In this document: one piece after another, positions 1 to 11,265 of the stretch
How positions within the stretch are numbered: the stretch's first letter is position 1
Layout of the letters: every line of letters begins with the position of its first letter
Source of the DNA: Blasia pusilla
Taxonomy: Eukaryota > Marchantiophyta > Marchantiopsida > Blasiales
DNA: 64,000 nucleotides
Assembly (NCBI GenBank): GCA_050084515.1
Contig: CM114271.1
Coordinates: 55,614,001-55,678,000, forward strand
Direction of reading: 5' to 3'
Position numbers and translations under genes: made by a program
Notes under the pieces: generated by a model
Seen by the model: the letters and a program-made list of their open reading frames with translations, nothing else
Told to the model about the DNA's origin: nothing
Databases searched by the model: none

Positions 1-3000
1 CCCAGTGACAGGATGTTGCGAACTTCCAGCAACGGAGGGCTTTTGAAATAAAACATTCACTGATTTTGGAGAAGTAACTCCATCACGGATTTGGGACGGG
101 TCCGGGGTCCCCAAATACCTGGGCGGTGTAATTTCCTCATCCAAATCAATCACCGGATTTGTTCCTCGATCTTTCGCCTCTTCACCGCTGAAGTCAAGAT
201 ACTTATCTGGTCTCCACGAGTCTCGTTCGGATCGCTCTACCACCATCTCTGTATGGGACGTCTTGAAACCCGCCACGAATATCCCCACCTATGTGTACGT
301 CTTGCTCGAGTGGAGTTCCGCTACGCACCGGTTGAAGGCTTCGACAAACAATTTTTCATCACGAGATCTCACGGCCATACGACATAGAGCTCGTAGATCG
401 ACGGCCCTTTTCCTTTTGTTATGCCTTTTGTGAGGAAGATATGGGATGTCCGCAGATCAGTAGCATTGCTCTTGCCTGGTCTTGTTGGCATGCCTCCACA
501 AGTGAAATTCGTTGGCATGCTTGTGACGACCTCCAAGAGGAATGAACACTTTCTGCTCCACTTGTGTTGGGGCACAGGGCATTTTCATGAACGTTCAATC
601 CCTGCAACGACGGAAATGTTAGAAGGGAACGAAAATAACCCAGGAGTCAAAGAAATAAGCGACCTGTCGGAACCAGACGGGTTGCAGGCCCGAGGCATCC
701 CATGAACGACTCTGCAACCCGACGGGTCCCGACGTGTTGTAACCTTAAACCCACCTACTGCAACCCGTCGGAACCTGACGGGTTGCAAGGCCGAGGCATC
801 CCATGAACGACTCTGTGACCCGTCGGGTCCCGAATGGTTGCACACTCGGGATGACACCAAACATCTGGATGCAACCCGTCGGTTTCCGTCGGGTTGCACA
901 CTCGGGAAACCCGTCGCATCCGACAGCTTGCTTGGTTTCTTGGGTTTGAAATCCATATAATTCCCACGCTTTTCACCCTGAGCTACAACTTTACAAACAA
1001 TTCTCAGCATGAGCTTGACAAGACAAAATAGTGAACTCACGTGCCGCATGAAGTTTCCCCATTGTCTCATACGTACAGTCCACCAACTCAACCAAGAGCA
1101 CAACTCTTTGTACTTCCCCTCAATCGCATGCTTCCTCCACCACCCATGAAGTTCTTCTTGGCAGTCCATGGCGTGCTTCAAGATTTTGCTGTCCTTGCAG
1201 CGTTGGAGTAGAGTGACATGCTCTGTCCTCTTAGTCTCCTTGATGCAAGATTTGGTGTACCGGGTCACAGACTGTTGCCAATGGAAAGCATCCGACCTTT
1301 CCCTCTCCGGTTGAACCTCTCCACCCCAAAACACTTCTGGGATAGCAATCCACCCAGGTTGTGCATTGTCCGCCATGAACCCATAAATTTCCGGAGGTGG
1401 CCTTTTGTTTTCCTTCACCACCTCCAATAAGAGTAACTAGCACATCTTCAAACTGCCAACGTCTTCTGCCTTTACTTCACACACAAATATAGTTTTGAGT
1501 CCCTTCTCCACATGGTCATAAACGTGAGCACCCATCGTCAACCATCCATTCAGCACTCTGTAGCAAATATCAAAGCTGACCCAGCTCCCGTAAAGATCTT
1601 CCCCTTCCCTCATTCGATCTATAAGATCGAGGCCACTCGACGGACCTGTGGTTGACATTTTGAAGACATAGGCCTTGGATCCCTCGCCTCCTTGGCCCAT
1701 GAACTGCCATCTCTGAATGAATGGAAATCTGGAGTTGGCCTTGATTCTGGCGATGGCATCCATTTCGGCCGTCTTTCCATCCGTAACTCATCGATGTCGA
1801 CGCAAAGCAAATTCGAAGCATTCGGGATCAGCGAGAAATGCGAGATTTTCCCAGTTGTTTCTCCTCAACCGCCGTCATCTCGCCTGCCCAGGATTCCAAG
1901 CAATTGTTCACAAATTTGTGATGCCGTTGTAGAGCTTGATCACCCGGGCTTTGAACCAGGGAGTTTCAAGACCTCGGCTATTTTTCTTCGCCACATCCTC
2001 CTTGATGTGTCTTTGAATTGCCGGTCACAGGATGAGTGTGGGAGCCAACATGAATCGCCCGACCTTGTATACTCGGACGTGGAGCCCAAGTCATGGACAA
2101 TGAAAATATGTATGCAGGACACGCTCCAACGCGAGAAGGCGATGCGACAATGAGGACATTGGTGGCCTCTCGGCGGTATTGTGGCACCCACCTCGTATGG
2201 AGTTTCTGCATTCTTGGGGGAAATTATGACGCGTATTGACTCGCCGTTGCGCTCTAGATACGGGCATGCTGGACTTCTACACTCCAAGGCTCCCACGCAT
2301 TGGCGGCGGGGGGAGACAATCCAGGGACCATCCGGGATGGAAGCACTGGTCCGTTGAAGCTGCACCATCGATGACAATCGACTTTTCGTCCATACCCTTC
2401 AGCGTCCTCCATCCTTCTTTTGAGCAGAGCGGCAAGTGGAGCCAACTCAAAAATGCAATTACCATCGTAAGTGGGCGGCTAAATCGCCGACAAGAATGTG
2501 CTTGAACATTTTCAAAGCGTAGACGAAAGCAAACTATTGCCCGATACTCGCAAGAGGAACGCAGTAGGCGGACCACAGGGCCCGATTGGTGTCAAGCAGA
2601 TCCGAGGTTGATAACATTCGGAATCTCTTGGGAGAACAACATTGTTACGAGTGTGCGGTTGAGTCAAAGCCGGATCTGGAGAGCTTGGAGTTGCAAACGA
2701 GAGCTCGGAGCACTAGGAAATTCTAGACCGTCTACTTGGGAAACAGGTCAGGAGGCGGGGCCGTAAACTCAGTATTGACCATTTGCGGCAGGTAGGAGAT
2801 TCCATACTTTACGGTCGAGGTCATTGGCTGGACTGTCTCACCTATTATGTCTTCCATTACCTTCCACCCTAACATCTTTGGATACAAAGATGGTTCCAAT
2901 TGAAGAAGAAATCGAACAGACAGAAAATTTTCATCCATTGCTACTTAAAGACTCACGAGCTTGGGGTCGAATGATTTTGATTGAGGAAGGGCCGCCATAA

Positions 3001-3033
3001 AGCGCCACAAGTGAGCTTAACATAATTATCCAT
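1..3033 (-). pseudogene. MULE-type transposase, copy 1, C-terminus outside window
   Basis: The gene reads leftward from an ATG at about 3,033 (MDNYVKLTCG). Recognisable blocks are a zinc-finger-like segment at about 2,000 to 2,300 (CRSPACPYLERNGE, later VGSHTHPV-like), then the DDE-type core at about 1,200 to 1,800 (KGLKTIFVCEVKAEDVGSLK, GFMADNAQPGWIAI, HWQQS), then a helical segment (WWRKHAIEGKYKELCSWLSWW). After the intron at 602-1,040 it continues with NTSGAESVHSSW. Several small indels break the frame relative to copy 2. The family is Mutator-like transposases, which cut and paste DNA in the nucleus. The C-terminal SWIM finger would lie left of position 1. The divergent partner gene starts at 4,340. 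Confidence 0.65.
602..1040 (-). repeat. Transposase intron filled with the palindromic repeat (copy 1)
   Basis: On the minus strand a GTGAG donor at 1,040 and a TTGCAG acceptor before GGATTGAACG at 601 bound a 439-base intron. It holds several copies of the CAACCCGTCGG palindrome between about 665 and 930. Two sub-blocks of roughly 120 bases repeat the string GAGGCATCCCATGAACGACT. The matching intron in copy 2 is 20,931-21,425. Confidence 0.6.
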
Positions 3034-3060
3034 TCCAAGAAGATTCCGGGAGGAGGAGGA

Positions 3061-3100
3061 GAATGAGAATGAGAATGAGAATGAGAATGAGAATGAGAAT
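3061..3100. repeat. GAATGA microsatellite
   Basis: About 6.7 units of GAATGA lie just upstream of the copy 1 transposase start. Copy 2 has only one to two units at about 23,456, so the array expanded in copy 1 after the copies diverged. Confidence 0.9.
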
Positions 3101-3299
3101 ATTGAATTTATAGTGAATAGGAAAAGATACTCTGATGATTTTTTCGACAAGATGAATTCGGTGGGGAGATTGTCGACACAATGGATCCATTCAGTAACAC
3201 ATTCAATTGTGTTGCAATATGTTACCGGATTTGGGAAGCGAGAGGGTTGCGATCACTTGGAACCCTTCGAGTCCTGGTAACTCGAAATTACCCGAAGCT

Positions 3300-3985
3300 T
3301 ACGAAGCTCGCAACCCGTCGGCATCGGACGGGTTGCACGCTTCGCTAAACATTGTCGGCGAGCAACCCGCCGCTCTCCGGCGACTTGCTTTGCCGATACC
3401 GCTCCTTCTTGCTCAAAGATGCCGGAGGCGTGCAAACCGTCTATTCCCGACGAGTTCCGCGGGTGCCTCGCCTTTTAGCCCAAAGACGGCGAGGCGTGCA
3501 ACCCGTCGCCGTCCAACGGGTTGCGCAAGGGCGTCGCCTTGTGGTGCAGCCAGCCAGACTCCGACGACTTGCACGGGAAGCCATCGTTCCTAACCCTTGA
3601 TGAGGGAAGCGTGCAACCCAACAGTCTCCGACGGATTGCCCAAAATACGTCCCGTTCCCGTCCCAAACACGGCGGAGGCGCGCAACATGTCGGTCTCCGA
3701 CGGCTTGCACGGGTACCTCGCGTTGTTTTCCGAAGACGACGGAGGCGCTCAACCCGTCGGTCTCCGACGGGTTGCTTGCGCACGTGGCGATGTTCGCAGG
3801 ATGGCGGAGGCGCGCAATATGTCGGTCTCCGACGGGTTGCGCGGGTACCTCGCGTTCTTTTCCGAAGACGACGGAGGCGCTCAACCCGTCGGTCTTCGAC
3901 GGGTTGCTCGCGCACGTGGTGACGTACCCAGGATGGCGGAGCCGCGCAACCTGTTGGACTCCGACGGGTTGCGATTTTTCACGTC
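3300..3985. repeat. Palindrome-rich divergent promoter, with a 132-bp tandem unit (copy 1)
   Basis: This GC-rich stretch lies between the leftward transposase start (3,033) and the rightward TATA box (4,062). It contains many 25-bp palindromes of the CAACCCGTCGG family. From 3,671 a 132-base unit beginning GGCGGAGG is repeated: starts are at 3,671, 3,803 and, as a partial third, 3,935. Copy 2 has a single equivalent unit at about 24,106-24,240. Open frames crossing this block come from the repeats and are not genes. Its position suggests shared control of both genes, which is an inference. Confidence 0.75.
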
Positions 3986-4061
3986 CGGACTTCCGTAACA
4001 TTTGGCACGTCGCCGTCGAAAGGACGACGGGACCCAACGGTTAGCCCAACGGCTAGAAAAG

Positions 4062-4071
4062 TATAAATAGG
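4062..4071 (+). promoter_or_regulatory. TATA box of the methyltransferase-like gene (copy 1)
   Basis: TATAAATAGG lies 278 bases before the ATG at 4,340. The surrounding sequence is conserved in copy 2 at 24,361-24,370. Transcription would start about 30 bases downstream, near 4,095. Confidence 0.7.
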
Positions 4072-5527
4072 GCAGAAATCGCTCATTTCCGGTTTCTCAT
4101 TTCGCGATCTTCATTCCTCACTCCTCACTCTCCCGCGCAGCAGCTGATGATCGATCTGAAGGGCATTTCGCGGCACATCGCGAGTCGATAGGAGGGAACG
4201 AGGCGAGGCAGTTCGACCGAGCGATATCGGGACGATTCGAGCTAACCATCAAGGCGAGACGAGCTCCCATCTTGACATCAGCAAGGCGAACCGATCAAGG
4301 GATTTGTCGTGGGCATAGGTGGAGGCATTTCCGGCAAAAATGACGAGGAAAAAAACACAAGCCAACAAGTCGGGGAGCTTCACTCCCAAGTCCATTAGGA
4401 CTCTGCGTCGACTTCTCCGGGCCTCGTTTCGCGAATGAAATTAGGCGGCAGGAAATCGAGGAGCGGGAAAGGGAAGCGGAGATGCACAACCAAGTGCTTC
4501 TGCGGCGAGGCGTGTTCAAGCGGCGCTAGATAAAAGCGAACGAAGAGGCCGAGACGTCGCAGGCCTTGAAGAAAAGGATCGCCGGATTTAAAAGAGAGAA
4601 AAGAAGCGTCTGGACGCGTCGGTGAGGAGGGCAGAATTGGTTAAAGCGAGGCGGGAAAAAGCGATAGCCATTGACGATAGCCCAGCCCGTCCAACCGCAA
4701 GTGTTGAGATGCGGAAATGTCCCCACGAAGTCGGGGACACAATCAACATAGTGGAAACAACACCGATTCAAATCGATGACGAGCGAGGTCATGAGGACCG
4801 CCCGGCGTGGAGATGGTGGACATGGCGAAGAAGCCGGAGAGCGATCATTTCGACTCCAAGCCCGGCGGAGGACATCGACCTCTATCGGATCGACGAGTTC
4901 CCGATCGATTTGCCCCTGTCTCGCACAAGTTAGTGGTCAAGAAACCGACTCCATTTTCGAGCGGGTAAGAGAGGTTCTGGGTTTTTCTAATTATGTGAAT
5001 TGCAATTCATTGGGATTTCAGTGTAGCTTGTTCCTCTTGTCCCGGTTCTGACAGGTGGTAAAGCAGATGGCACTCATGGAGGGCCATAACACCCCAAGGA
5101 TTCCACTCTGCCGATTAAGGACAATGGAATACGTCCCACAAATCTGATCCGATGAGGACATCGCAAAGCTAAAACAATCGGCGGCGACAGCATCCTACAT
5201 GGACAGCTTTCCTCCCTTCTATGTTCAGCCTTACGACGAGCATGGAACCCAAGCTCTGGTTACCGAGGAGGACTTGGAAAATCTCGACACATTTTGGAGG
5301 ATGCGAGACCAGGACTTCAGAAGGCAAGTTGAGGGCACGGAATTCAGCTGGATGAGGAATCTGCATTTCTTCATCTGGGATGGAAATCACAGGCTCATGG
5401 CGTGGACCAAGTTTTCGGAGGAGCGCCCCAACTCATTGGAGGCACATTTATGCGTGAAGGCAGTGGTCCTTCACCCATACCCTCATCACATGGCGACGGT
5501 GGAGATGGCAATGCATGCCATGAACAC

Positions 5528-6536
5528 GTGAGTATCTTTAATTTTTTTCGCAACTCGTCGGACTCCGACGAGTTGCTCGATTGATGAATGGGTTAGGTTT
5601 GTTTAGGCAGAAAGCAACTCGTCGGACTCCGACGGGTTGCTAGACTGCACGCTTTTCCGGATGTTTTTTTAAGATTGCAACTCGTCGGACTCCGACGACT
5701 TGTTTGATGGAACATAGATTTAACTAGTTTTTGGCCCAAAGCAAACCGTCGGAGTCCGACGGGTTGCTCAACAGGCCGCCTTGTGAGGATGTTTTTTGAA
5801 GAGTGCAACTCGTCGGACTCCGACGACTTGTTTGATTGAACATAGATTTAACTAGTTTTTGGCCCAAAGCAAACCGCGAATCCGCGGTTTCGATAGGTCG
5901 CTTTGTGAGGTTGTTTTTAAGAATGCAACTCGTCGGACTCGACGAGTTGCTCGAGGATCTGCAGTTTAGAAGGTTTTGCCCCAAAGCAACCCGTCGGAGT
6001 CCGACGGGTTGCTTGCCTCGAAACTGTTTTTGGCCGAAATCAACCCGTCGGACTCCGACGGGTTGATATGGGGAAAAATAGCTTCGAGGCAAGCAACCCG
6101 TCGGAGTCCGACGGGTTCCTTTAGGGAAAAAACCTTCTAAACCTGCAATCACTCGAGCAACTCGTCGGAGTCCGACGAGTTGCATTCTTAAAAAAACAAC
6201 CTCACAAGGCGGCCTATCGAGCAACCCATCGGACTCCGACGGTTTTCTTTGGGCCAAAAACTAGTTAAATCTATGTTCAATCAAACAAGTCGTCGGAGTC
6301 CGACGAGTTGCAATCTTAAAAAAACGTCCGAAAAAGCGTGCAGTCCAGCAACCCGTCGGAGTCCGACGAGTTGCTTACCTGGCATTAGCAAATCTGAATG
6401 CAAACAGTCGGACTCCGACGGGTTGCATCATTTAGCTTGTTGCTAGAATCCGACCCTGAGCTGTGACAACCCGTCGGAGTCCGACGGGTTGTAGGAACCC
6501 ATGTAATTTCCTGACGGGTTGAGTTTGGATGTGCAG
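5528..6536 (+). repeat. Intron 2 with about a dozen palindromes forming one giant hairpin (copy 1)
   Basis: The donor ACACGTGAGT and acceptor GATGTGCAG are conserved with copy 2. Inside are about a dozen 25-bp palindromes, for example 5,551-5,575, 5,615-5,639, 5,987-6,011 and 6,041-6,065. Beyond these, the whole left half (about 5,611-6,030) is repeated in inverted order by the right half (about 6,076-6,378), spacers included (for example CTAGTTTTTGGCCCAAAG on the left and its complement on the right). The centre of symmetry is the palindrome at 6,041-6,065. Copy 2's intron is only 614 bases and lacks the right arm. Confidence 0.85.
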
Positions 6537-8609
6537 GATTGTATCGGAAGGGAATGTCACCCACCATTGGATCGGGTGAGGAAGGTGCTTACGACGCACC
6601 CGGGAGAGTACAGGGGGTTCTTGGGCGATGCCCTCGTCAATCAGATGCTTGCAAAGGGTGCTCAGATTAAGAAGAAAACTTGGGCAAACAAGTTTATTTC
6701 TCAAGATGCAGCCATAACCATCCTTTGCTGGTCGAAGATACAAGCCGCGAAGAAAAGATCTGCACTGGAGCTGGAGCGGAGGGAGAAGGTATCTGCGTCT
6801 GAGTGCGCCAAATTCATCCAATCTGCTGTATCTGCTGCAACAAAATACACGGCGAGCAAGATGCAGCGATACATCAGCATTCTCAACCCCGAACTTGGTC
6901 CGGAGTTCTACAAGGAGCTCAAGGCGATTATCAAGCGTCAGCGGAAGAGGGATGAAGATCCGCATGGTCGGATTGGGGAGAAAGTGTCATTTGGATCGCG
7001 TGCATCGTTTGGCGTTATCCGGGATTAGCGAGTTCAGGAGGATACGATTGATGAAAATCAGTCTCGAGGTCTCAGAGGCCCAGAAGAGGGCGGCAGACCA
7101 TCCTCCGGGTGTGTCCGATCCAGTGATCTTGCATTGGCTACGCGAATGGTCGTTCTGGGACGCGTTGCGGGTAATCGGGAAGTCCGTCTTTGGGCCGATG
7201 CCGCAAGCGGAGCTCGTAAGATTAGAGCCCATTCCGCCGGAAGCAAACCTTGAAAGTTCTGGAGATTACGAGGTTTGGCTCGACGACATCCGGGACAAGC
7301 CAACCAAGAACCCTGGATTCAAGACCATGTTCAAGGTTTGCGTCCTCCCTCAGGCAGAGCTTGATGAAGAAGTAGAGGGTAACAAACGGGATCAGCGAAG
7401 AAGAAGCGAGATCTACAGGAGCAGACGGCCGATAATATTCGACTAAAAGTCGCCCAATGGATGGTATTCAGTACCTCGTCGATTGTAAGAACACAGTGCG
7501 TGGGGAAAATTACGGCGACCTTTGAAATTGTGGGCTTCGCCACGGATGCAGAGACATTCTCCATGTACGACGTGGAGATGGGTCAAAGACATGTCGGATT
7601 GGGAGGTGGAGAATTGCCCCATTTGGCTCGACTTCAACGACCCTCAAGACATCACGGATAAGGACTTACGAGTGCTTCATGATGCAAAGTGGCCTCTAGA
7701 CAAGACGACATCCCCAATTTCGTCCCCCAAGACTTCTTCGGAGGAGATGCTGAAGAGCAGGCCCACGAGACAGTGAGTTGGCTTCAAGGTCCGGACACCG
7801 AAGACAAATCCACAAATGGTCTCAAAGGCAAGGCGAGGGGAGGGAAAAATTCAGAGGCCGAGACTTCCCAAAGAGAGCTGAAGATGAGAGGCCACAGCGG
7901 AATCGTCCGGACGAGCGAGGGAGAGAGGGTCGGACCAGGTCCTCGGCGAAGAAAACGCCACGAATCCGAGGTCATAGAAACCCCGACAAGCCGCCCCCGG
8001 ACTAGGAGAAGCGGAAGCGAGAGGTGCCCGGGTTGTCCCAAGGAGAATACTGACCCATCATCCTTGGGAAGACACAGACAAACAACGACCGGACAAGCGT
8101 CCTCCTTCATTCACCTCTTTATTGGATGAGTGAACGCCTTGATTCTCAAGCGTCGACAACCGCCATCAAAAATTGACAACGTTGGGACGGAAGCTCCAAC
8201 GAAACGGGCACGCTGCCTGGGACGGTGAATGGAGTGGTGGAAGAGGTTGCGGTGGATCTCTTGATCGCCGATCTGCCCTCCGGTTGCGACTTTGGGGCGA
8301 AAATCCGGCGGACGAGGTACCGAGTGGAATGCCGCTCACTTATGACCAGATTGCACTTTTGTTCTCCTTGCGCACGCCTATCCGAGTGACGGGGCTGCTT
8401 CTTGGTGTTGACTAGAGGGAGCGAGGACGCAGCTCTTCAACCTCAAGGCGTCAAGAGGTCGCTAAAGTGGAGGACGGCACAATCGTGGATCATCAAAACA
8501 GTACCCACTCCAATCCGCGACGAGTCAAATTCGGGTAAGGCTCAATTCCTGTACAATAATTTCAATTATCTTATAATGATGTGTAGAATGAGTCAATTTG
8601 GGTTTTTTT

Positions 8610-8995
8610 GTCCGTGAGCAACCCGTCGGAAGGCGGACGGGTTTCTTTAGAGCGACCCATGCTCGATCGAGAGCAACCGGTCGGTTTTCGACGGGTTGCA
8701 TCTTTCCCACATACACAAGGAAAACGTGGTGTACACGCAACCCGCCGGAACCCGGACGGGTTGCGATTGATTTTGTTTTTGATGCAACCCGTCTAATAGC
8801 GACGGGTTGCTATCGACGGGTTGCTCTCAGCGAGCATGGGCTGGTCTAGGCCACCAACCCGCCGCCTTCCGACAAAGTTGCATCCAAAACCAAAATCAAC
8901 TTGGAAAACCAAAAAAAGCAGCGCAACCCGTCGGGTTCCGGACGGGTTGGTCCGACAAAACAACCCGTCGGACTCCGGCGGAGTTGATCCAAAGT
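8610..8995 (+). repeat. Palindrome cluster in the late intron (copy 1)
   Basis: This stretch lies between the motif IV exon and the exon beginning MDHSY-like at about 9,065. It contains palindromes with arms such as CAACCCGTCGG and CGACGGGTTG at about 8,620, 8,680, 8,740, 8,785 and 8,930, and the string GAGCATGGGCTG in both orientations. It corresponds to the better preserved hairpin at 28,508-28,857. Confidence 0.65.
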
Positions 8996-9651
8996 CGATT
9001 ATTGAAAATCTTCTCAAGGCGACTTCTTTAGTTTTCGACATTGTTTCGCGTCTTTGATTTTCGGATGGACCACTCCCTACGTGTCGCCCGTTCGCCCGAG
9101 CACAATTTCAGTGTTCAAGATCCAGGATCCTGTGGATCCATGCTCAGATGGGTACAATTGTTTGATAGTTTGTACAATTCCCCCCCGAGGATTTACATGC
9201 AAGACAGTACCCCACTTCGGGAGGAAGGAAAAGTTGCCGACCCGATGCAAACGCTCATCGAGCTCGCTCAAGGCCGGGTGACTTGGTGTTCGACTTAGTG
9301 GGCCTTTCAGGGGCGAGTATCGAGGCGCTGGCAGAGTGGCAGAACATTCCGCCTCGAGGGAAGGCAGAGGCTGTTTGACCTTTGCAAGGAGGCAAAGGCA
9401 GAATCACGAAAGGCTCGTTGGGCGTACAACTCTCCACCGGCCGAGAGCTCCGGTTCCCACCCACCCTTGGTAGTGACTCCATCGTCACTTCCAACGATTC
9501 CCAAAATCAGGAGGGCAAGGCGAAAGTGATTTTGCAAGAGCTCTCGGATGATGACGAGTGAGTTCAAAGAACTCAACGACCCGGCCTTGACTGCAGCGTT
9601 TGGAGTAGGGAGTTTTTGATGATGAGGCAAAAGATTTCATAGAATAGATCA

Positions 9652-10110
9652 AATGTACAGTTTGAGCTTTTTTCGGATGATATAAAGCGTAAGATTTTTT
9701 TCGATCGATGGTGGTGCTTGTAAATGTTTGCGATCATTTTGTCTTTTCGAATGTGATCGTCTATGTACTCCACGGTCTTCTACTTTTCAACCCGTCGGAT
9801 TTCTCCTGCTTGCAATTTTCACTTTATGACCACTGCAACCCGTCGGATTTATCCTCCTTGCAACTTTTCGCTTTTTGACCATGGACCCTTTTACCACCTC
9901 CAAGCAACTGCGATTCCGACAGTTGCCGATCGACCCTTTCGGATCAGGCAGTCTGGCGGGCTTCTTCCCTTGGCACCTTCCCCTCAACTCGTAAAGGCAA
10001 GCGTAGGCTTCTTTTCTTCTCAGACGTGTTGGATTCCTTCTACCGGTGCGGTTGCCATAGTGGTATTACCGGGGACGGAGCACATATTGATACTGGATGG
10101 GTGTCACATT
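9652..10110. repeat. 3' end region of the composite element, first occurrence
   Basis: Downstream of the methyltransferase-like gene, this block (polyadenylation-side sequence, then CAACCCGTCGGATTTCTCC) matches 29,597-29,993. Its distal part (GGACGGAGCACATATTGATACTGG) matches 13,855-13,895, which shows that the full element extends beyond where copy 2 ends. Confidence 0.6.
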
Positions 10111-10324
10111 GCAGAGCGTACAAGGTATACTGCCGAGGAAGGCGGTGGGACTCGAGACAGGTTACATGGGACCGTTATGGTGTACCTAGGGGGCCAAGGC
10201 TCTCGAATTTGCCAACATTTTCGATCCCCGTCTACAACCGGCCAGAGGAGCCACTTGAATCCCAGGACATTCCTTTGGTACTGTCACCGAGGAGAGTTAG
10301 GAGTAAATTTGTAGATGACGAGGC

Positions 10325-10760
10325 TGAAGAAATCATAGACTAGGTTCAATGTACATTTCCGAGGTTCCTTCGGAGGTAAGAAAGGACGAGATTTTTTCAA
10401 CCCATAATGGTGTTTGTAAAAGTTTTCTGGAATATGTTTTTGGATTTGTGGATTGTGTTCTTTTAGCTACTCAAAATTGCAATTCTGCAACCCGTATGAT
10501 TCCAACTTTTTGCTTTTTGCCCAGTGCAACTTTTTAACCATTTCCAAGAAACCTCTCGGATTCCGACAGGTTGACTGCTTGAGTGATCGGACTCTATCCC
10601 GGTGAGACCAACTTCTGACGCATTGTGGCGGGCTTCTTGACTTTTGGCTCGTTCCCCTTCATTCGTCCAACCAGTTGTAGGCTTCTTTTCTTGTCTAAGA
10701 TGAGCAAGATTCCTACTACCTGTCGGATTGCCATTTCGGATTCCCAACCCGTTAGATCGT
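10325..10760. repeat. Tandem second copy of the element 3' end
   Basis: A second, more diverged version of the preceding block follows it. It includes GACGAGGCTGAAGAAATCATAGACTAG (compare GATGAGGCAAAAGATTTCATAG at about 9,620), then TGTACATTTCCGAG and the GATTCCTACTACCTGT string. The last codons read DEAEEIID instead of DEAKDFIE. Copy 1 therefore carries its tail twice. Confidence 0.5.
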
Positions 10761-11265
10761 CGTGGGTGCAGGGTGGAAGAAAATCACTTCTAAAAATCTT
10801 TCGTTTCTTATGGTGAGCTTTCTTACGGGTTGGGAGGGGTGCAGCTTCTCGGTTCCTGAGCCCTAGGATCTGATTTTTTCACATTTCAGAAAGTTGGTCT
10901 TGAGCAGACACCATTCATAACCGACAGAAAGTTGGTTATGGGGAAATTTAGGGGAGGCCATGATGCACCAACAATCCTGCAAAAGAGAGGTACCCATCGG
11001 GTGGTCCTCCAACAAAAATACCAAGGGCACGCTTTTTGTTGACCGATCAGGGAATGTTAAGAAACTTAGGCTCACATGGACAAAGTGATGGAAAAATGTT
11101 TAGGTGGTCTTATGATGTCTCCTTTTTTCTCGCCCCCAGGAAAGAGGAGGCTTTTTTAGGGCCAAATGTGGACCACTACCTACTCTCTTCTAAAGATTTC
11201 CTGAATTTGAAAGCAAACAAAAATTTCAAATATGTCAAAAAGTTTTGAAGAGAGGAGGCGGATTT
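10761..11265. other. Stretch without a recognisable gene
   Basis: The short open frames on either strand here match nothing I recognise. The only visible feature is increasing A/T and purine richness towards the inverted arm starting at 11,266. Confidence 0.5.

Larger units (their letters stand above)
4340..9645 (+). pseudogene. Methyltransferase-like gene of the composite element, copy 1
   Basis: The copy starts at ATG 4,340 (MTRKK). Exon 1 ends near 4,964; exon 2 is 5,055-5,527; intron 2 is 5,528-6,536; exon 3 opens at 6,537 and reads cleanly to about 7,000 with a basic helical segment (WSKIQAAKKRSALELERREK). Later frames are broken by indels and drift through a low-complexity charged region. 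At about 8,255-8,285 it encodes DLLIADLPSG, the position of methyltransferase motif IV. After a palindrome-filled intron, about 9,285-9,320 encodes FDLVGLSGASIEA, resembling SAM-binding motif I. The order IV then X/I is that of class-beta amino-methyltransferases. The last residues read DDEAKDFIE before a stop near 9,643. The frameshifts make this copy non-functional. Activity and target base are unknown. Confidence 0.55.
1..10062. mobile_element. Composite MULE plus methyltransferase-like element, copy 1 (cut by window start)
   Basis: Position 1 matches position 20,336 and the similarity runs collinearly to about 10,062 (matching about 29,993), so this is one of two long direct copies. It contains a leftward transposase, a palindrome-rich divergent promoter and a rightward methyltransferase-like gene. 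Point changes, frameshifts and tandem-unit differences separate the copies, so duplication is not very recent. The transposase end with the SWIM finger, present in copy 2 at 19.4 to 20.3 kb, lies outside the window. I did not identify terminal inverted repeats or a target-site duplication, so element boundaries are only where similarity stops. A segmental duplication is the alternative to transposition. Confidence 0.75.

Noticed and set aside
3441-4037. Minus-strand open frame of 198 codons in the divergent promoter
   Set aside because: It is made of the 132-bp tandem unit and palindromes; the repeat opens long frames on both strands at once. No domain, and the repeat-number difference between copies would alter any protein.
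5724-6257. Minus-strand open frame of 177 codons in intron 2 of copy 1
   Set aside because: Lies wholly within the inverted-repeat intron, with repeated SDGL and RRSPTSC peptides generated by the palindrome. It is not shared with copy 2.
5551-6430. CRISPR-like array of short repeats and spacers
   Set aside because: Repeats are palindromic but spacing is irregular and spacers are mirrored, and the context is a spliced eukaryotic element with no cas genes.
9763-10343. Plus-strand frames of 183 and 105 codons after copy 1
   Set aside because: Composed of the tandem element tails. Only the last residues (DEAEEIID) are plausible coding sequence of a second last exon.
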